Positions 27,411-34,778 of a stretch of 64,000 nucleotides of DNA are shown here, one piece after another (within the stretch, counting starts at the first letter, position 1; the number at the start of each line of letters is the position of its first letter). Source of the stretch: Planctomycetota bacterium. Lineage in GTDB: Bacteria > Planctomycetota > UBA8742 > UBA2392. The stretch is from NCBI GenBank assembly GCA_016722065.1, contig JADKGX010000001.1, positions 1,984,001-2,048,000 on the forward strand, in the 5' to 3' direction. Under the pieces are notes generated by a model. It was not told the origin of the DNA. It searched no databases and saw nothing but the letters and a program-made list of their open reading frames with translations. Position numbers and translations under genes: made by a program.

Positions 27411-27692
27411 CTACGCCAAGCGCTGCGCACCCATCACCGGGTTCCATTGGCGGGTTTCGTAGCTGGCCAGTTTGCGCAGGCAAAACGGATCCTGGGCGAT
27501 CAGCGCTTCTACTTCACTGGCATCGCTGGCCTGCAGAATCATCATGCCGCCCGTGCGCGGCACCAGTGGCCCGCTGACCAGCAAACGCCCGGCATCCAGC
27601 AACGTGCGCAGGTAAGCCCGGTGATCGTCGGTGGCGGCCTCAATTTCGGGTAATGGCCGCGTGTAGGAAATGGTTACAAGGAAGATGGGCAT
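27411..27692 (-). CDS. YciI-like (YCII domain) small protein
   Basis: 93 residues from the ATG at 27692 (MPIFLVTISYTRPLPEIEA); an upstream ATG at 27725 lies in the loop of a long hairpin and is less likely. The DDHRAYLRTLLDAGRLLVSGPL segment carries the Asp/His pair typical of the YCII ferredoxin-like fold, followed by MMILQASDASEVEALIAQDPF. Family members are small dimeric proteins of mostly unknown catalytic role. It is probably co-transcribed with the amidotransferase gene 50 bases downstream. Confidence 0.85.
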   Translation of the reverse strand: MPIFLVTISYTRPLPEIEAATDDHRAYLRTLLDAGRLLVSGPLVPRTGGMMILQASDASEVEALIAQDPFCLRKLASYETRQWNPVMGAQRLA

Positions 27693-27703
27693 AGGCAGAC
27701 GCT

Positions 27704-27744
27704 CGCGGGCCACTGTGGCAACCATGCCGCCACAGTGGCCCGCG
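27704..27744. other. Perfect 16-bp stem hairpin between ssb and the YciI-like gene
   Basis: CGCGGGCCACTGTGGC (27704-27719) pairs perfectly with GCCACAGTGGCCCGCG (27729-27744) around a 9-base loop. There is no T-tract on either side, so it may be a processing or attenuation element rather than a standard terminator. It ends 12 bases before the YciI-like start on the minus strand. Confidence 0.7.
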
Positions 27745-27767
27745 CGTCAAGCTGAACCTTGCCCCGA

Positions 27768-28319
27768 CTAAAAGGGCGGCTCTTCGTTGGGTGGCAGGCT
27801 GGTGGCGTAGCTTTCGTCGTAGCTGCCTTCGTCAGATGGCGGGGCTTGTTCGCCCTTGCCGCCTTGGTTGCCACCCTGGGCCCGGTTGCCGCCCTGGCTG
27901 CGGTTTGCGCCGCCGCCACGGTTGTAACCGCCGCGCTGGCCACCTTCGCCACCGCTGTTGCCGCCACCGCCACCTTCACCACCGCCGGAGCGGCCGACAA
28001 ACGTAAAGCTGACGCCAACCACCTTCAACTTCTTGCGCTTTTCACCAGATTGCTTGTCAGTCCATTCGTCCATCTGCAGGCGGCCTTCCACCAGCAACGG
28101 GTCGCCCTTCTTCTTCCAGCGGCACAGCGTTTCCGCCTGCTTGCCCCAGAACGTGATGTCGACAAACGTGACACGTTCCTGCTTGTTGCCCTGGGCGTCG
28201 GTCCAGTTGTCATTTACCGCCAGAGCGATATCCGTGACCTGGGTGCCGCCGGGCGTACTGCGCAACTCGGGGTCGCGCGTCATGTTGCCCATCACTATGA
28301 CCTTGTTAAAGCTGCTCAT
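27768..28319 (-). CDS. ssb: Single-stranded DNA-binding protein
   Basis: 183 residues. The N-terminal OB fold (residues 1-110) begins MSSFNKVIVMGNMTRDPELR and includes WTDAQGNKQERVTFVDITFWGKQAETLCRW and DPLLVEGRLQ, as in bacterial SSB. A Gly/Asn/Arg-rich disordered linker follows, and the acidic tip ends NEEPPF, matching the conserved C-terminal partner-binding tail (DDDIPF-type). It protects ssDNA and recruits replication and repair proteins. The ATG has AGGAG upstream. Confidence 0.96.
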   Translation of the reverse strand: MSSFNKVIVMGNMTRDPELRSTPGGTQVTDIALAVNDNWTDAQGNKQERVTFVDITFWGKQAETLCRWKKKGDPLLVEGRLQMDEWTDKQSGEKRKKLKVVGVSFTFVGRSGGGEGGGGGNSGGEGGQRGGYNRGGGANRSQGGNRAQGGNQGGKGEQAPPSDEGSYDESYATSLPPNEEPPF

Positions 28320-28383
28320 GACATTCTCCTGTGTGCCCCCGGGTCAGGGCGCCGTTTAGTTTGGAGTACCCGATACCGGAACC

Positions 28384-28413
28384 ATATCACGACCAGCGAC
28401 AAATTCGGCTCAA
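28384..28413 (-). promoter_or_regulatory. Possible ssb promoter
   Basis: On the minus strand TTGAGC (28413-28408), an 18-base spacer and TGATAT (28389-28384), about 65 bases upstream of the ssb start. The match to the consensus is moderate. Nothing else was seen in the 28320-28520 gap. Confidence 0.35.
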
Positions 28414-28520
28414 GTGGAAAGCTGACAGAAAGACCGCACCGCAGCCAGGGCCGGGCCTGGGCGCCTAACCATTGGCAAGGCAACCGGTTACAACGCAAAG
28501 CGCCTCTTGCCTGCCAAGGC

Positions 28521-30296
28521 CTAATGGTTTGTGGCGAATTCGGTGCTCATAAGCAGCGCAAACAGAATGTCTTCCCCGGCCCACTGTTTTGAGTCTTGTT
28601 CCTGGCTGAATTTGACCATGCGCTGCAACTCTGCTGCCGTGGGCTTTCGGGAAAGCGTGTGCAGGTACAGCGCCTGGATGCGCTTTTCGGTGCCCTCAAA
28701 CCCGCTGGTGACCCGTCCCAGCACCGAATCCGGCGTGCTGGCTGCCAGACCGTTGGTGAAGCTGCCATTCATCACCACCAGGGCCTGGTCAATGCTGCCC
28801 GTGAACCCTTCACTGGCGTTCATTTCGTCGTCCTGGCTCAGGGCCGCATAACGGCCGGCGCCAAAGCGCGCGATGTACCAGCGCATCGGCATGGCTTCAA
28901 ACTGCTTGCGCAGCTTGTCAAAGCCTTCCGGGTCATATTTGTAGCGTTGCGTGTTGGGTGCAGACTTGCCTTCTTGCGCGTCTTTCTGGGCCTTGGCCAG
29001 GTCCTCTGCATACTTGGCCAGTGCGGTCTCGCGGGTGGCCTTGACGACGTCCTGCACCTGCTTGTCGGCCAGCAGGTTCAGCAGCGCGCCCAGGAATTGC
29101 TCGGCCGAAAGTTGCCGAACCGGGTAGGCGGCAAAGTGCCAGGCCTGGGCCTTGGGGTCGGGCTTGCGACTGGAAAGCTGATAGGCACGGCTGTTTAGAA
29201 TCGCCCGAAACAGCGCCTTCAGGTTCCAGCCGTTGCGCGGCAGAAAATCGGCCAGGGCGTCCAGCAACTCGGGGTGCGAAGCCGTGTTCAGGGGCGTGAA
29301 ATCATCCACAGGGTTCACCAGCCCGGTGCCAAAGGCGAAGCTCCACATGCGGTTGGCGACATAGCGGCGGGTTTGCTTGTTCTGGTCGGCCAGCAGCCAG
29401 TCTGCATATTTGCCGCGCCAGGCCGCGGGGTCGTCCTGGCTTGCGGTGGTGCCATCGGGCGTGGAGGGTTGGATGTAGCGCCAGTAAAGTTCAACCTGCT
29501 GGCGTTGCTCGGGCTTCAGTGTCATGCGCTTGTTGTAGAGGTCAATGACCTTCTTGACGGCTGCGGGGTCCTGCATCACGTAGGCCCGCGCGGGCTGGTA
29601 GTCGTTATCCACGGCGCCTTTGGTGATCGCAAACCAGCTTGCGAAACCCTCAAAGGCCTTTTGCGTAAGCGCGGGGTCGTAGGGGTGGTCGTGGCATTGG
29701 GCGCACTGCACCTGCACACCGCGCAGGGCTTTGTTCAGCTTGCCGGTCAGGTCGGCCAGCATGATGCCTTCGCCATCGGCAAAGTAGGGCACAATCGCCG
29801 GGTTGTCGTAAAGCGCGCCCTGGGCCGTCACAATCGCCCGGGCAATGGAGTCAAAGCCCTTGCCGGCATTGATTTCGGCGGCCATCCACTGTGCGAACAA
29901 CTGGCCACCCGAAATCGGCCCGGGGTCGCGGCGCACCAGCGTCAGGGCCCACTGGTTGGCAAAGTGCAGACCGCTGCGTTCGTCAGCCAGCAGCGCGTCA
30001 ATCAGGTGCGCGCGTTTGCCGGCTTGCGGCTCGCCAAGAAAGCGGGTGGCTTCTTCATAGGTTGGGGGCACGCCCACGGTGTCCAGGTACACGCGCCGCA
30101 AAAATTCTTCGTCTGTGGCGGGGGCCGCGGGGGCAATGCCGTCGCGGGCCCAGACCTTGGCCAGCTCGGTGTCTATCAGCGCCGTCAGGCTGTCAGACGG
30201 CTCTGCGGGGCGCGGTTGGGGCTTGTCGGCAAGTGCCCGGGCCGCCAGCAGGGAAAGCAGCGCACAAGCCGCCGTGGAAGCAAGCAGGATTCGCAT
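28521..30296 (-). CDS. Secreted DUF1549/DUF1553 protein with CxxCH motif
   Basis: 591 residues with a signal peptide (MRILLASTAACALLSLLAARALA). The DUF1549 part covers about 35-250 (DEEFLRRVYLDTVGVPPTYEEATRFL, FANQWALTLVRRDPG) and includes VQCAQCHDHPYD, a possible heme c attachment site. The DUF1553 part covers about 290-590 (RRYVANRMWSFAFGTGLVNPVDDFTPLN, HPELLDALADFLPRNGWNLKALFRAILNSRAYQLSS, LYLHTLSRKPTAAELQRM). This pair is a hallmark of Planctomycetota and relatives, often expanded in number and next to sulfatases or DUF1501 genes, which are absent here. The biochemical role is unknown. It is divergent from proS. Confidence 0.93.
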   Translation of the reverse strand: MRILLASTAACALLSLLAARALADKPQPRPAEPSDSLTALIDTELAKVWARDGIAPAAPATDEEFLRRVYLDTVGVPPTYEEATRFLGEPQAGKRAHLIDALLADERSGLHFANQWALTLVRRDPGPISGGQLFAQWMAAEINAGKGFDSIARAIVTAQGALYDNPAIVPYFADGEGIMLADLTGKLNKALRGVQVQCAQCHDHPYDPALTQKAFEGFASWFAITKGAVDNDYQPARAYVMQDPAAVKKVIDLYNKRMTLKPEQRQQVELYWRYIQPSTPDGTTASQDDPAAWRGKYADWLLADQNKQTRRYVANRMWSFAFGTGLVNPVDDFTPLNTASHPELLDALADFLPRNGWNLKALFRAILNSRAYQLSSRKPDPKAQAWHFAAYPVRQLSAEQFLGALLNLLADKQVQDVVKATRETALAKYAEDLAKAQKDAQEGKSAPNTQRYKYDPEGFDKLRKQFEAMPMRWYIARFGAGRYAALSQDDEMNASEGFTGSIDQALVVMNGSFTNGLAASTPDSVLGRVTSGFEGTEKRIQALYLHTLSRKPTAAELQRMVKFSQEQDSKQWAGEDILFALLMSTEFATNH

Positions 30297-30386
30297 GGAA
30301 GTCTCCGTGACCGGTTATTGTGACTGGCCGCCCGGCGATTTCGCTGCAGAAAGCTGTTTTTCTGTGCCGACAGCGCCGCCCGCCTG

Positions 30387-30414
30387 TTGACGTGTCAAGG
30401 CCAGGGGCTACATT
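30387..30414 (+). promoter_or_regulatory. Probable proS promoter
   Basis: TTGACG (30387-30392), a 16-base spacer and TACATT (30409-30414). A start site near 30421 would give a leader of about 200 bases containing the three hairpins. An ATG exactly at 30421 opens a 14-codon frame (MKHRQHQVCCATRP) ending Pro-stop. Confidence 0.5.
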
Positions 30415-30513
30415 GGGCGCATGAAGCACCGCCAGCACCAGGTTTGCTGCGCCACCCGACCGTGAAATCCCCGGCCGGACTGCTTCGTATCAACCCTTGT
30501 AATTGAACCCATC

Positions 30514-30599
30514 AAGGCAACAATCCGCGCCTCTGACGGATGCTGTTGCCTTACAACAGCCCGGCCCTGAAAGGCCGGGGGTCGCCGTGCAGCGGCGAC
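30514..30599 (+). ncRNA. Structured proS leader: three consecutive hairpins
   Basis: Hairpin 1: AAGGCAACA (30514-30522) / TGTTGCCTT (30544-30552) with an inner ATCCG / CGGAT stem. Hairpin 2: CCCGGCC (30560-30566) / GGCCGGG (30573-30579), loop CTGAAA. Hairpin 3: GTCGCCG (30581-30587) / CGGCGAC (30593-30599), loop TGCAG. All main stems are perfect and nearly contiguous, and end 23 bases before the proS start. I do not recognise a known riboswitch or T-box core, so the call is a candidate cis-regulatory RNA. Confidence 0.55.
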
Positions 30600-30622
30600 A
30601 ACAGGAAAGGCTGGATCTGGCC

Positions 30623-32158
30623 ATGGCAAAGAACATCAAGACCCGCGCCGAAGACTATTCGCAATGGTACCTCGACGTCATCAAGGCCGGGCAACTGGCG
30701 GATTATTCGCCCGTGCGCGGCTGCATGGTGATTCGCCCCGACGGCTTTGCAGTGTGGGAGGCAATCCAGCGCGAACTGGACCGGCGCTTCAAGGAAACCG
30801 GGCACGTCAACGCGTACTTTCCTTTGCTGATCCCCCAAAGCTTCCTGACCAAGGAAGCCCAGCACGTGGAAGGCTTTGCGATGGAGTGCGCGATTGTTAC
30901 GCACAGCAAGCTGGAAAAAGGCCCCGACGGCAAACTGGCCCCTGCTGGCGAGCTGGAAGAACCCCTGATCATCCGCCCCACCAGTGAAACGGTGATCGGG
31001 CACATGTACGCCCAGTGGGTGCAAAGCTATCGCGACCTGCCCGTGCTGATCAACCAGTGGTGCAACGTGATGCGCTGGGAGATGCGCACGCGGCTGTTTT
31101 TGCGTACCGCGGAGTTCCTGTGGCAGGAAGGCCACACCGCGCACGAGACCGAGCAAGAGGCACAGCAGGAAACTCTGGCGATGCTTGAGGTCTATCGCGA
31201 GTTTGCAGAGGACGTGCTGGCCATTCCCGTCATCAAGGGCCGCAAAACCGAAGCCGAGAAATTCCCCGGTGCCGTCACCACCTATGCCATTGAAGGCTTG
31301 ATGCAGGACGGCAAGGCCCTGCAGTGCGGCACCAGCCACAACCTTGGCCAGAACTTTGCCAAGGCCTTTGAGATCAAGTTTCTGGGTCGCGACCAGAAGC
31401 AGCAGCACGCGTGGACGACAAGCTGGGGTGTCAGCACACGCTTGATTGGTGCGTTGATCATGGCCCACAGCGACGACGACGGGCTGGTTCTGCCCCCTCG
31501 CGTCGCGCCTGTCGTTACGGCGATCATTCCTATCTTCAAGACCGACGACGAGCAGAAGAAGGTCAGCGAGGCCTGCCTGAAGCTTGCGGCACAACTGTGT
31601 GGTGAAGCCGAGGTTCAGGCTGCACAGAAGCGTCAGGGCGGGCGCGAGTTGTTGAACGTGTTCTTTGACAAGCAGACTGGCCAGACCGTGCTGATTGACC
31701 GCCGCGACATGCGGCCCGGCGACAAGCAGTACTATTGGGAACAGCGCGGAGTGCCCTTCCGGATCGAACTGGGCCCCCGCGATGTTGATGCCGGCAATTT
31801 CGTGCTCAAGCGCCGGCTCGACCGTGGCAAAGAAGTGGTTCAGTTCGGCACCGCAAGCCAGCAGTGGTTGCGCGCCAAGCTGGATGAAACCCAGAAGGCG
31901 ATGTACCAAAAAGCGCTGGACTATCGCACCCAGAACACCCGTGACGCCGGCAGTTACGAGGAAATGAAACAGATGCTGGCACAGGGCGGCTTTGTGCGCT
32001 GTTTCTTCAAGCAGGACAAATCAACCGAAGCACGCATCAAGGAAGAAACCAAAGCCACCGTGCGCTGCATTCCTCTCGACACCGATGTAGAGCGCGGCAA
32101 ATGCATAGTCACAGGCGCCCCCGACGGCCAGCGAGTGCTGTTCGCCGTGGCCTACTAA
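30623..32158 (+). CDS. proS: Prolyl-tRNA synthetase (archaeal/eukaryotic type)
   Basis: 511 residues from the ATG at 30623 (MAKNIKTRAEDYSQWYLDVI). The length and order (class II catalytic core, anticodon-binding domain, C-terminal domain) match the ProS type 3 / archaeal-like form rather than the long bacterial form with the INS editing domain. Signatures include DYSPVRGCMVIRPDGFAVWE, EPLIIRPTSETVIGHMYAQW (motif 2 region), RTAEFLWQEGHTAHET and ALQCGTSHNLGQNFAKAF. The anticodon-binding part begins near VAPVVTAIIPIFK. It charges tRNA-Pro. The gene has its own promoter, a structured leader and a strong terminator, so it is monocistronic. Confidence 0.96.
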   Translation: MAKNIKTRAEDYSQWYLDVIKAGQLADYSPVRGCMVIRPDGFAVWEAIQRELDRRFKETGHVNAYFPLLIPQSFLTKEAQHVEGFAMECAIVTHSKLEKGPDGKLAPAGELEEPLIIRPTSETVIGHMYAQWVQSYRDLPVLINQWCNVMRWEMRTRLFLRTAEFLWQEGHTAHETEQEAQQETLAMLEVYREFAEDVLAIPVIKGRKTEAEKFPGAVTTYAIEGLMQDGKALQCGTSHNLGQNFAKAFEIKFLGRDQKQQHAWTTSWGVSTRLIGALIMAHSDDDGLVLPPRVAPVVTAIIPIFKTDDEQKKVSEACLKLAAQLCGEAEVQAAQKRQGGRELLNVFFDKQTGQTVLIDRRDMRPGDKQYYWEQRGVPFRIELGPRDVDAGNFVLKRRLDRGKEVVQFGTASQQWLRAKLDETQKAMYQKALDYRTQNTRDAGSYEEMKQMLAQGGFVRCFFKQDKSTEARIKEETKATVRCIPLDTDVERGKCIVTGAPDGQRVLFAVAY

Positions 32159-32178
32159 AGCAGCAGAATCCAAGATAG

Positions 32179-32203
32179 GGGCCGGCCCTGTGCCGGCCCT
32201 TTT
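32179..32203 (+). terminator. Rho-independent terminator of proS
   Basis: Stem GGGCCGGC (32179-32186) / GCCGGCCC (32192-32199), loop CCTGT, then TTTT (32200-32203). It lies 20 bases after the proS stop and just before the end of the convergent gene. Confidence 0.9.
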
Positions 32204-32209
32204 CGTGCA

Positions 32210-33850
32210 CTAGCCGTAGAAGATCACCTGGCCCTCAATCCAGTGTTCGGCCCAGTCTTTGGTTTCCAGCTCCTGGCTGGTGTAGGTCAGCTTCAGGGGC
32301 TTGCCTGGCTCAAAGCAGTCCTTCAAGTCGATCTCCCAGGTGCGGGCCACGCTGCCGGGGCCCCAGCCCGCGCGGTCATACTTCCAGGTACCGAACTGCG
32401 GGCGGTAGGGGTTGAGATAACAATCCGTCGTCCACAGGGTGTTCTTGAACTCCTTGCCGCCGGCCAGCACGGTTCGATCCATCGGCTTGAACTCCAGGCT
32501 GCCGTGGCCTGTCACAGTGATGCGCAGCTTGGCGCTTTTGGTCCCGGCCGGTACATCCACCGTGCGCTCGCCAAACGTTTTCTTGATGCTGTCGGCATTG
32601 TTGAAGTGGGCGTGGCCACTCCAGACATTCCTCAGAGCCAGCACCTTGGGCAGGGCGGGCACATCGGCCGGCTTGCGGTAATAGATCAGGTCCAGGTCGA
32701 CAACAAAGCCCTTGTTGACGTTGGCGCCGGCAAACACGCACAACTTGCGCCGGCCCGTCAGCAGTTGCCGGTAATCGCTGACATCCACGACAAACTCGTA
32801 GGTCGCGCCCCACAGTTGAAAGGGCGTCAGGATGCGCGCGATTTCGATGCGGCTGTCGCCATCCCAGGCGTAGACGGCGGCCTGGCGGTCCCATTCGTCG
32901 CGGTCCACCATGGGCTTGAAGCGATAAGTCAGAATCACGCGTTCGGCAAACTCGGGCGGCAGCAGGTCAAACTCGCGCGCTGGTTCGCTGCGGCCGCCGG
33001 TCAGCCATTCACTGTGAAAGGTCTGCACGGTGACGGGCGCGGGGGTTTCCGCGGCCGGGGTTTTCCAGCGCACTTGCAGGTCATCGATGGCGCATTGGCC
33101 CGGCGCGTCGCCAACGGCGCCCAGGGCAGCGCGTGATTCATAGGGCAGCAGGTGAGGCATGAACACGCCGCTGTAAACGTCTTTGCCAGCCACGTGCAGG
33201 CTGACTTCGGCCCCGCCGGTAACAAAGGCCAGCTCCAGCTTCACCGCCAGCCACTCACCGGTGGCAAAATCGACCGGGCAGGCAGCATTAAGAATCTCGC
33301 GGCCGTCAAAATGCAGGCTGACTTCGCGCTGCGGGCGGTCGTGTACGTTGCCAAAGGCGTTGAAGGGGTCTTCCGTGGGCGGGTTATGCGCGTCAAAGGC
33401 CAGGGCAAAGCTGCCCCACAGGTTGGGTTCGTCCCATTCCGGCTCGCGCGGTTCCGGGCTGATGCCGCGCGCGCGCAGCAACTGAAAGGCCGGGCCCTCG
33501 TTGGCAAAGTGGGCGGTGTTCAGCAGGGCAAAGCTGGCACCCTTGACGCCGGGGGTCAGGCGCAGGCGCCACTGCGCCTCGATTTGGCGCCAGCTGCCGG
33601 GTGCGCACAGCGGCCAGGCCGCGCTGTTTGCTTCTCCTCCTTTGCCGGAAAGCAGTTGCAATGCACCGTCGCGGATTTCTGCTGCCGCGCCTTCTTTGTG
33701 GCGGCGCAGGTTGATGCTTGCATCCGGCGCGGCGAATTCCGTGGCCAGTTGGGGTTGGTCGGCTTTGGCTTCCTGGGCCCGTGTCTGGTCGCGCTGCGGG
33801 CACAGGGCCAGCCCGGACAGCGCCAGCAGGCAGATCAAAATGCGGTTCAT
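32210..33850 (-). CDS. Secreted LamG-like / PNGase F-like two-domain protein
   Basis: 546 residues from the ATG at 33850, which has AGGAG five bases upstream. A signal peptide (MNRILICLLALSGLALC) precedes an N-terminal concanavalin-like jelly roll (about 50-290: WRQIEAQWRLRLTPGVKGASFALL, VSLHFDGREILNAA, GAVGDAPGQCAIDDLQVRW). Residues about 300-546 resemble the peptide-N-glycosidase F fold: RVILTYRFKPMVDRDEWDR, IEIARILTPF, DVSDYRQLLTGRRKLCVFAG, FKNTLWTTDCYLNPYRPQFG and YDRAGWGPGSVARTWEIDL. True PNGase F has a Cys (WCPG) where this has Gly (WGPG). It could remove N-linked glycans or bind sugar; the catalytic acids were not assigned. It is divergent from aat. Confidence 0.75.
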   Translation of the reverse strand: MNRILICLLALSGLALCPQRDQTRAQEAKADQPQLATEFAAPDASINLRRHKEGAAAEIRDGALQLLSGKGGEANSAAWPLCAPGSWRQIEAQWRLRLTPGVKGASFALLNTAHFANEGPAFQLLRARGISPEPREPEWDEPNLWGSFALAFDAHNPPTEDPFNAFGNVHDRPQREVSLHFDGREILNAACPVDFATGEWLAVKLELAFVTGGAEVSLHVAGKDVYSGVFMPHLLPYESRAALGAVGDAPGQCAIDDLQVRWKTPAAETPAPVTVQTFHSEWLTGGRSEPAREFDLLPPEFAERVILTYRFKPMVDRDEWDRQAAVYAWDGDSRIEIARILTPFQLWGATYEFVVDVSDYRQLLTGRRKLCVFAGANVNKGFVVDLDLIYYRKPADVPALPKVLALRNVWSGHAHFNNADSIKKTFGERTVDVPAGTKSAKLRITVTGHGSLEFKPMDRTVLAGGKEFKNTLWTTDCYLNPYRPQFGTWKYDRAGWGPGSVARTWEIDLKDCFEPGKPLKLTYTSQELETKDWAEHWIEGQVIFYG

Positions 33851-33951
33851 GGGTTCTCCTGGCCGCATGTTGGCTTGCAGAGGCGCGGCGTAAAGGCGGC
33901 AACTTGCTGCCGCCCCTTTGCCTTTTCCGTCAATGCTGGTTGCTTTAGGGG

Positions 33952-34662
33952 GTGCCGATCTACGCCCTTTCCGATGAACCGGTGTTTCCGCCGGCCGACC
34001 ACGCCGAAGAAGAAGGCCTGCTGGCCGTCGGCGGCGACCTTTCAGCCCCGCGCCTGCTGGCGGCCTATCGCGCGGGCATTTTTCCGTGGCCGCACCGGGG
34101 CATGCCGCTGCTTTGGTTCTCACCTGACCCGCGCATGGTGCTTTACCCGGGACAGATCAAACTGGCCCGCAGCCTCAAGCAGATTGTGCGCCGGGGCGAC
34201 TTTGAAGTCCGGCTGGACACCGAATTTGCCCAGGTCATTTCTGGCTGCGCCACAACCAGGCGCAAAGGCCAGCGCGGAACCTGGATCAGCAAGCCGATGA
34301 TCCGGGCATACACCCAACTGCACGAACTCGGCGCGGCCCACAGCGCAGAGGCCTGGCAGCAGGGCAAGCTGGTGGGCGGCTTGTACGGTGTCAGCCTGGG
34401 CGGCGTGTTTTTTGGCGAATCGATGTTCGCGCTGGTGCCTGATGCCAGCAAGGTTGCCTTTGCGACGTTGGTCGCGCAGCTTGCGGCCTGGGGCTTTGGC
34501 CTGATTGACTGCCAGACCCACACGGCGCACCTGGAGCGTTTCGGGGCCGGGCTGATACCGCGCAGCCGGTTTTTGACCGAGCTTGCCAAACTTGTGGAGC
34601 AGCCCGGCCACCAGCACCCCTGGCAATTAGAAGTAACCCCGGCGCAGGTCTGTTCCACATAG
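33952..34662 (+). CDS. aat: Leucyl/phenylalanyl-tRNA-protein transferase
   Basis: 236 residues from a GTG at 33952 preceded by AGGGG. The N-terminus FPPADHAEEEGLLAVGGDLSAPRLLAAYRAGIFPW is the family signature. WFSPDPRMVL, TWISKPMIRAY, GKLVGGLYGVSLGGVFFGESMF and LIDCQTHTAHLERFGA follow in the usual order. It adds Leu or Phe to N-terminal Lys/Arg of proteins, making N-degrons for ClpAP/ClpS. The length is normal. Confidence 0.95.
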   Translation: MPIYALSDEPVFPPADHAEEEGLLAVGGDLSAPRLLAAYRAGIFPWPHRGMPLLWFSPDPRMVLYPGQIKLARSLKQIVRRGDFEVRLDTEFAQVISGCATTRRKGQRGTWISKPMIRAYTQLHELGAAHSAEAWQQGKLVGGLYGVSLGGVFFGESMFALVPDASKVAFATLVAQLAAWGFGLIDCQTHTAHLERFGAGLIPRSRFLTELAKLVEQPGHQHPWQLEVTPAQVCST

Positions 34663-34778
34663 AACGCAGGGTGTTGGCCCCTGCTGGCTCATGGCAAGCG
34701 GTGGCGCAAGCATGTAGCGTCTGCCCTGCCTGGCAAGTCAGCCTGAACAAGGAAAATGGTTTGCGACATCGCGGCTCG

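Noticed and set aside
30514..30599. Hammerhead ribozyme, T-box or SRP RNA in the proS leader
   Set aside because: Short motifs such as CTGA and GAAA occur but the ordered conserved cores of these RNAs are not present.
34671..34778. Longer N-terminus of the five-heme cytochrome
   Set aside because: The upstream 36 codons would bury the signal peptide inside the protein.
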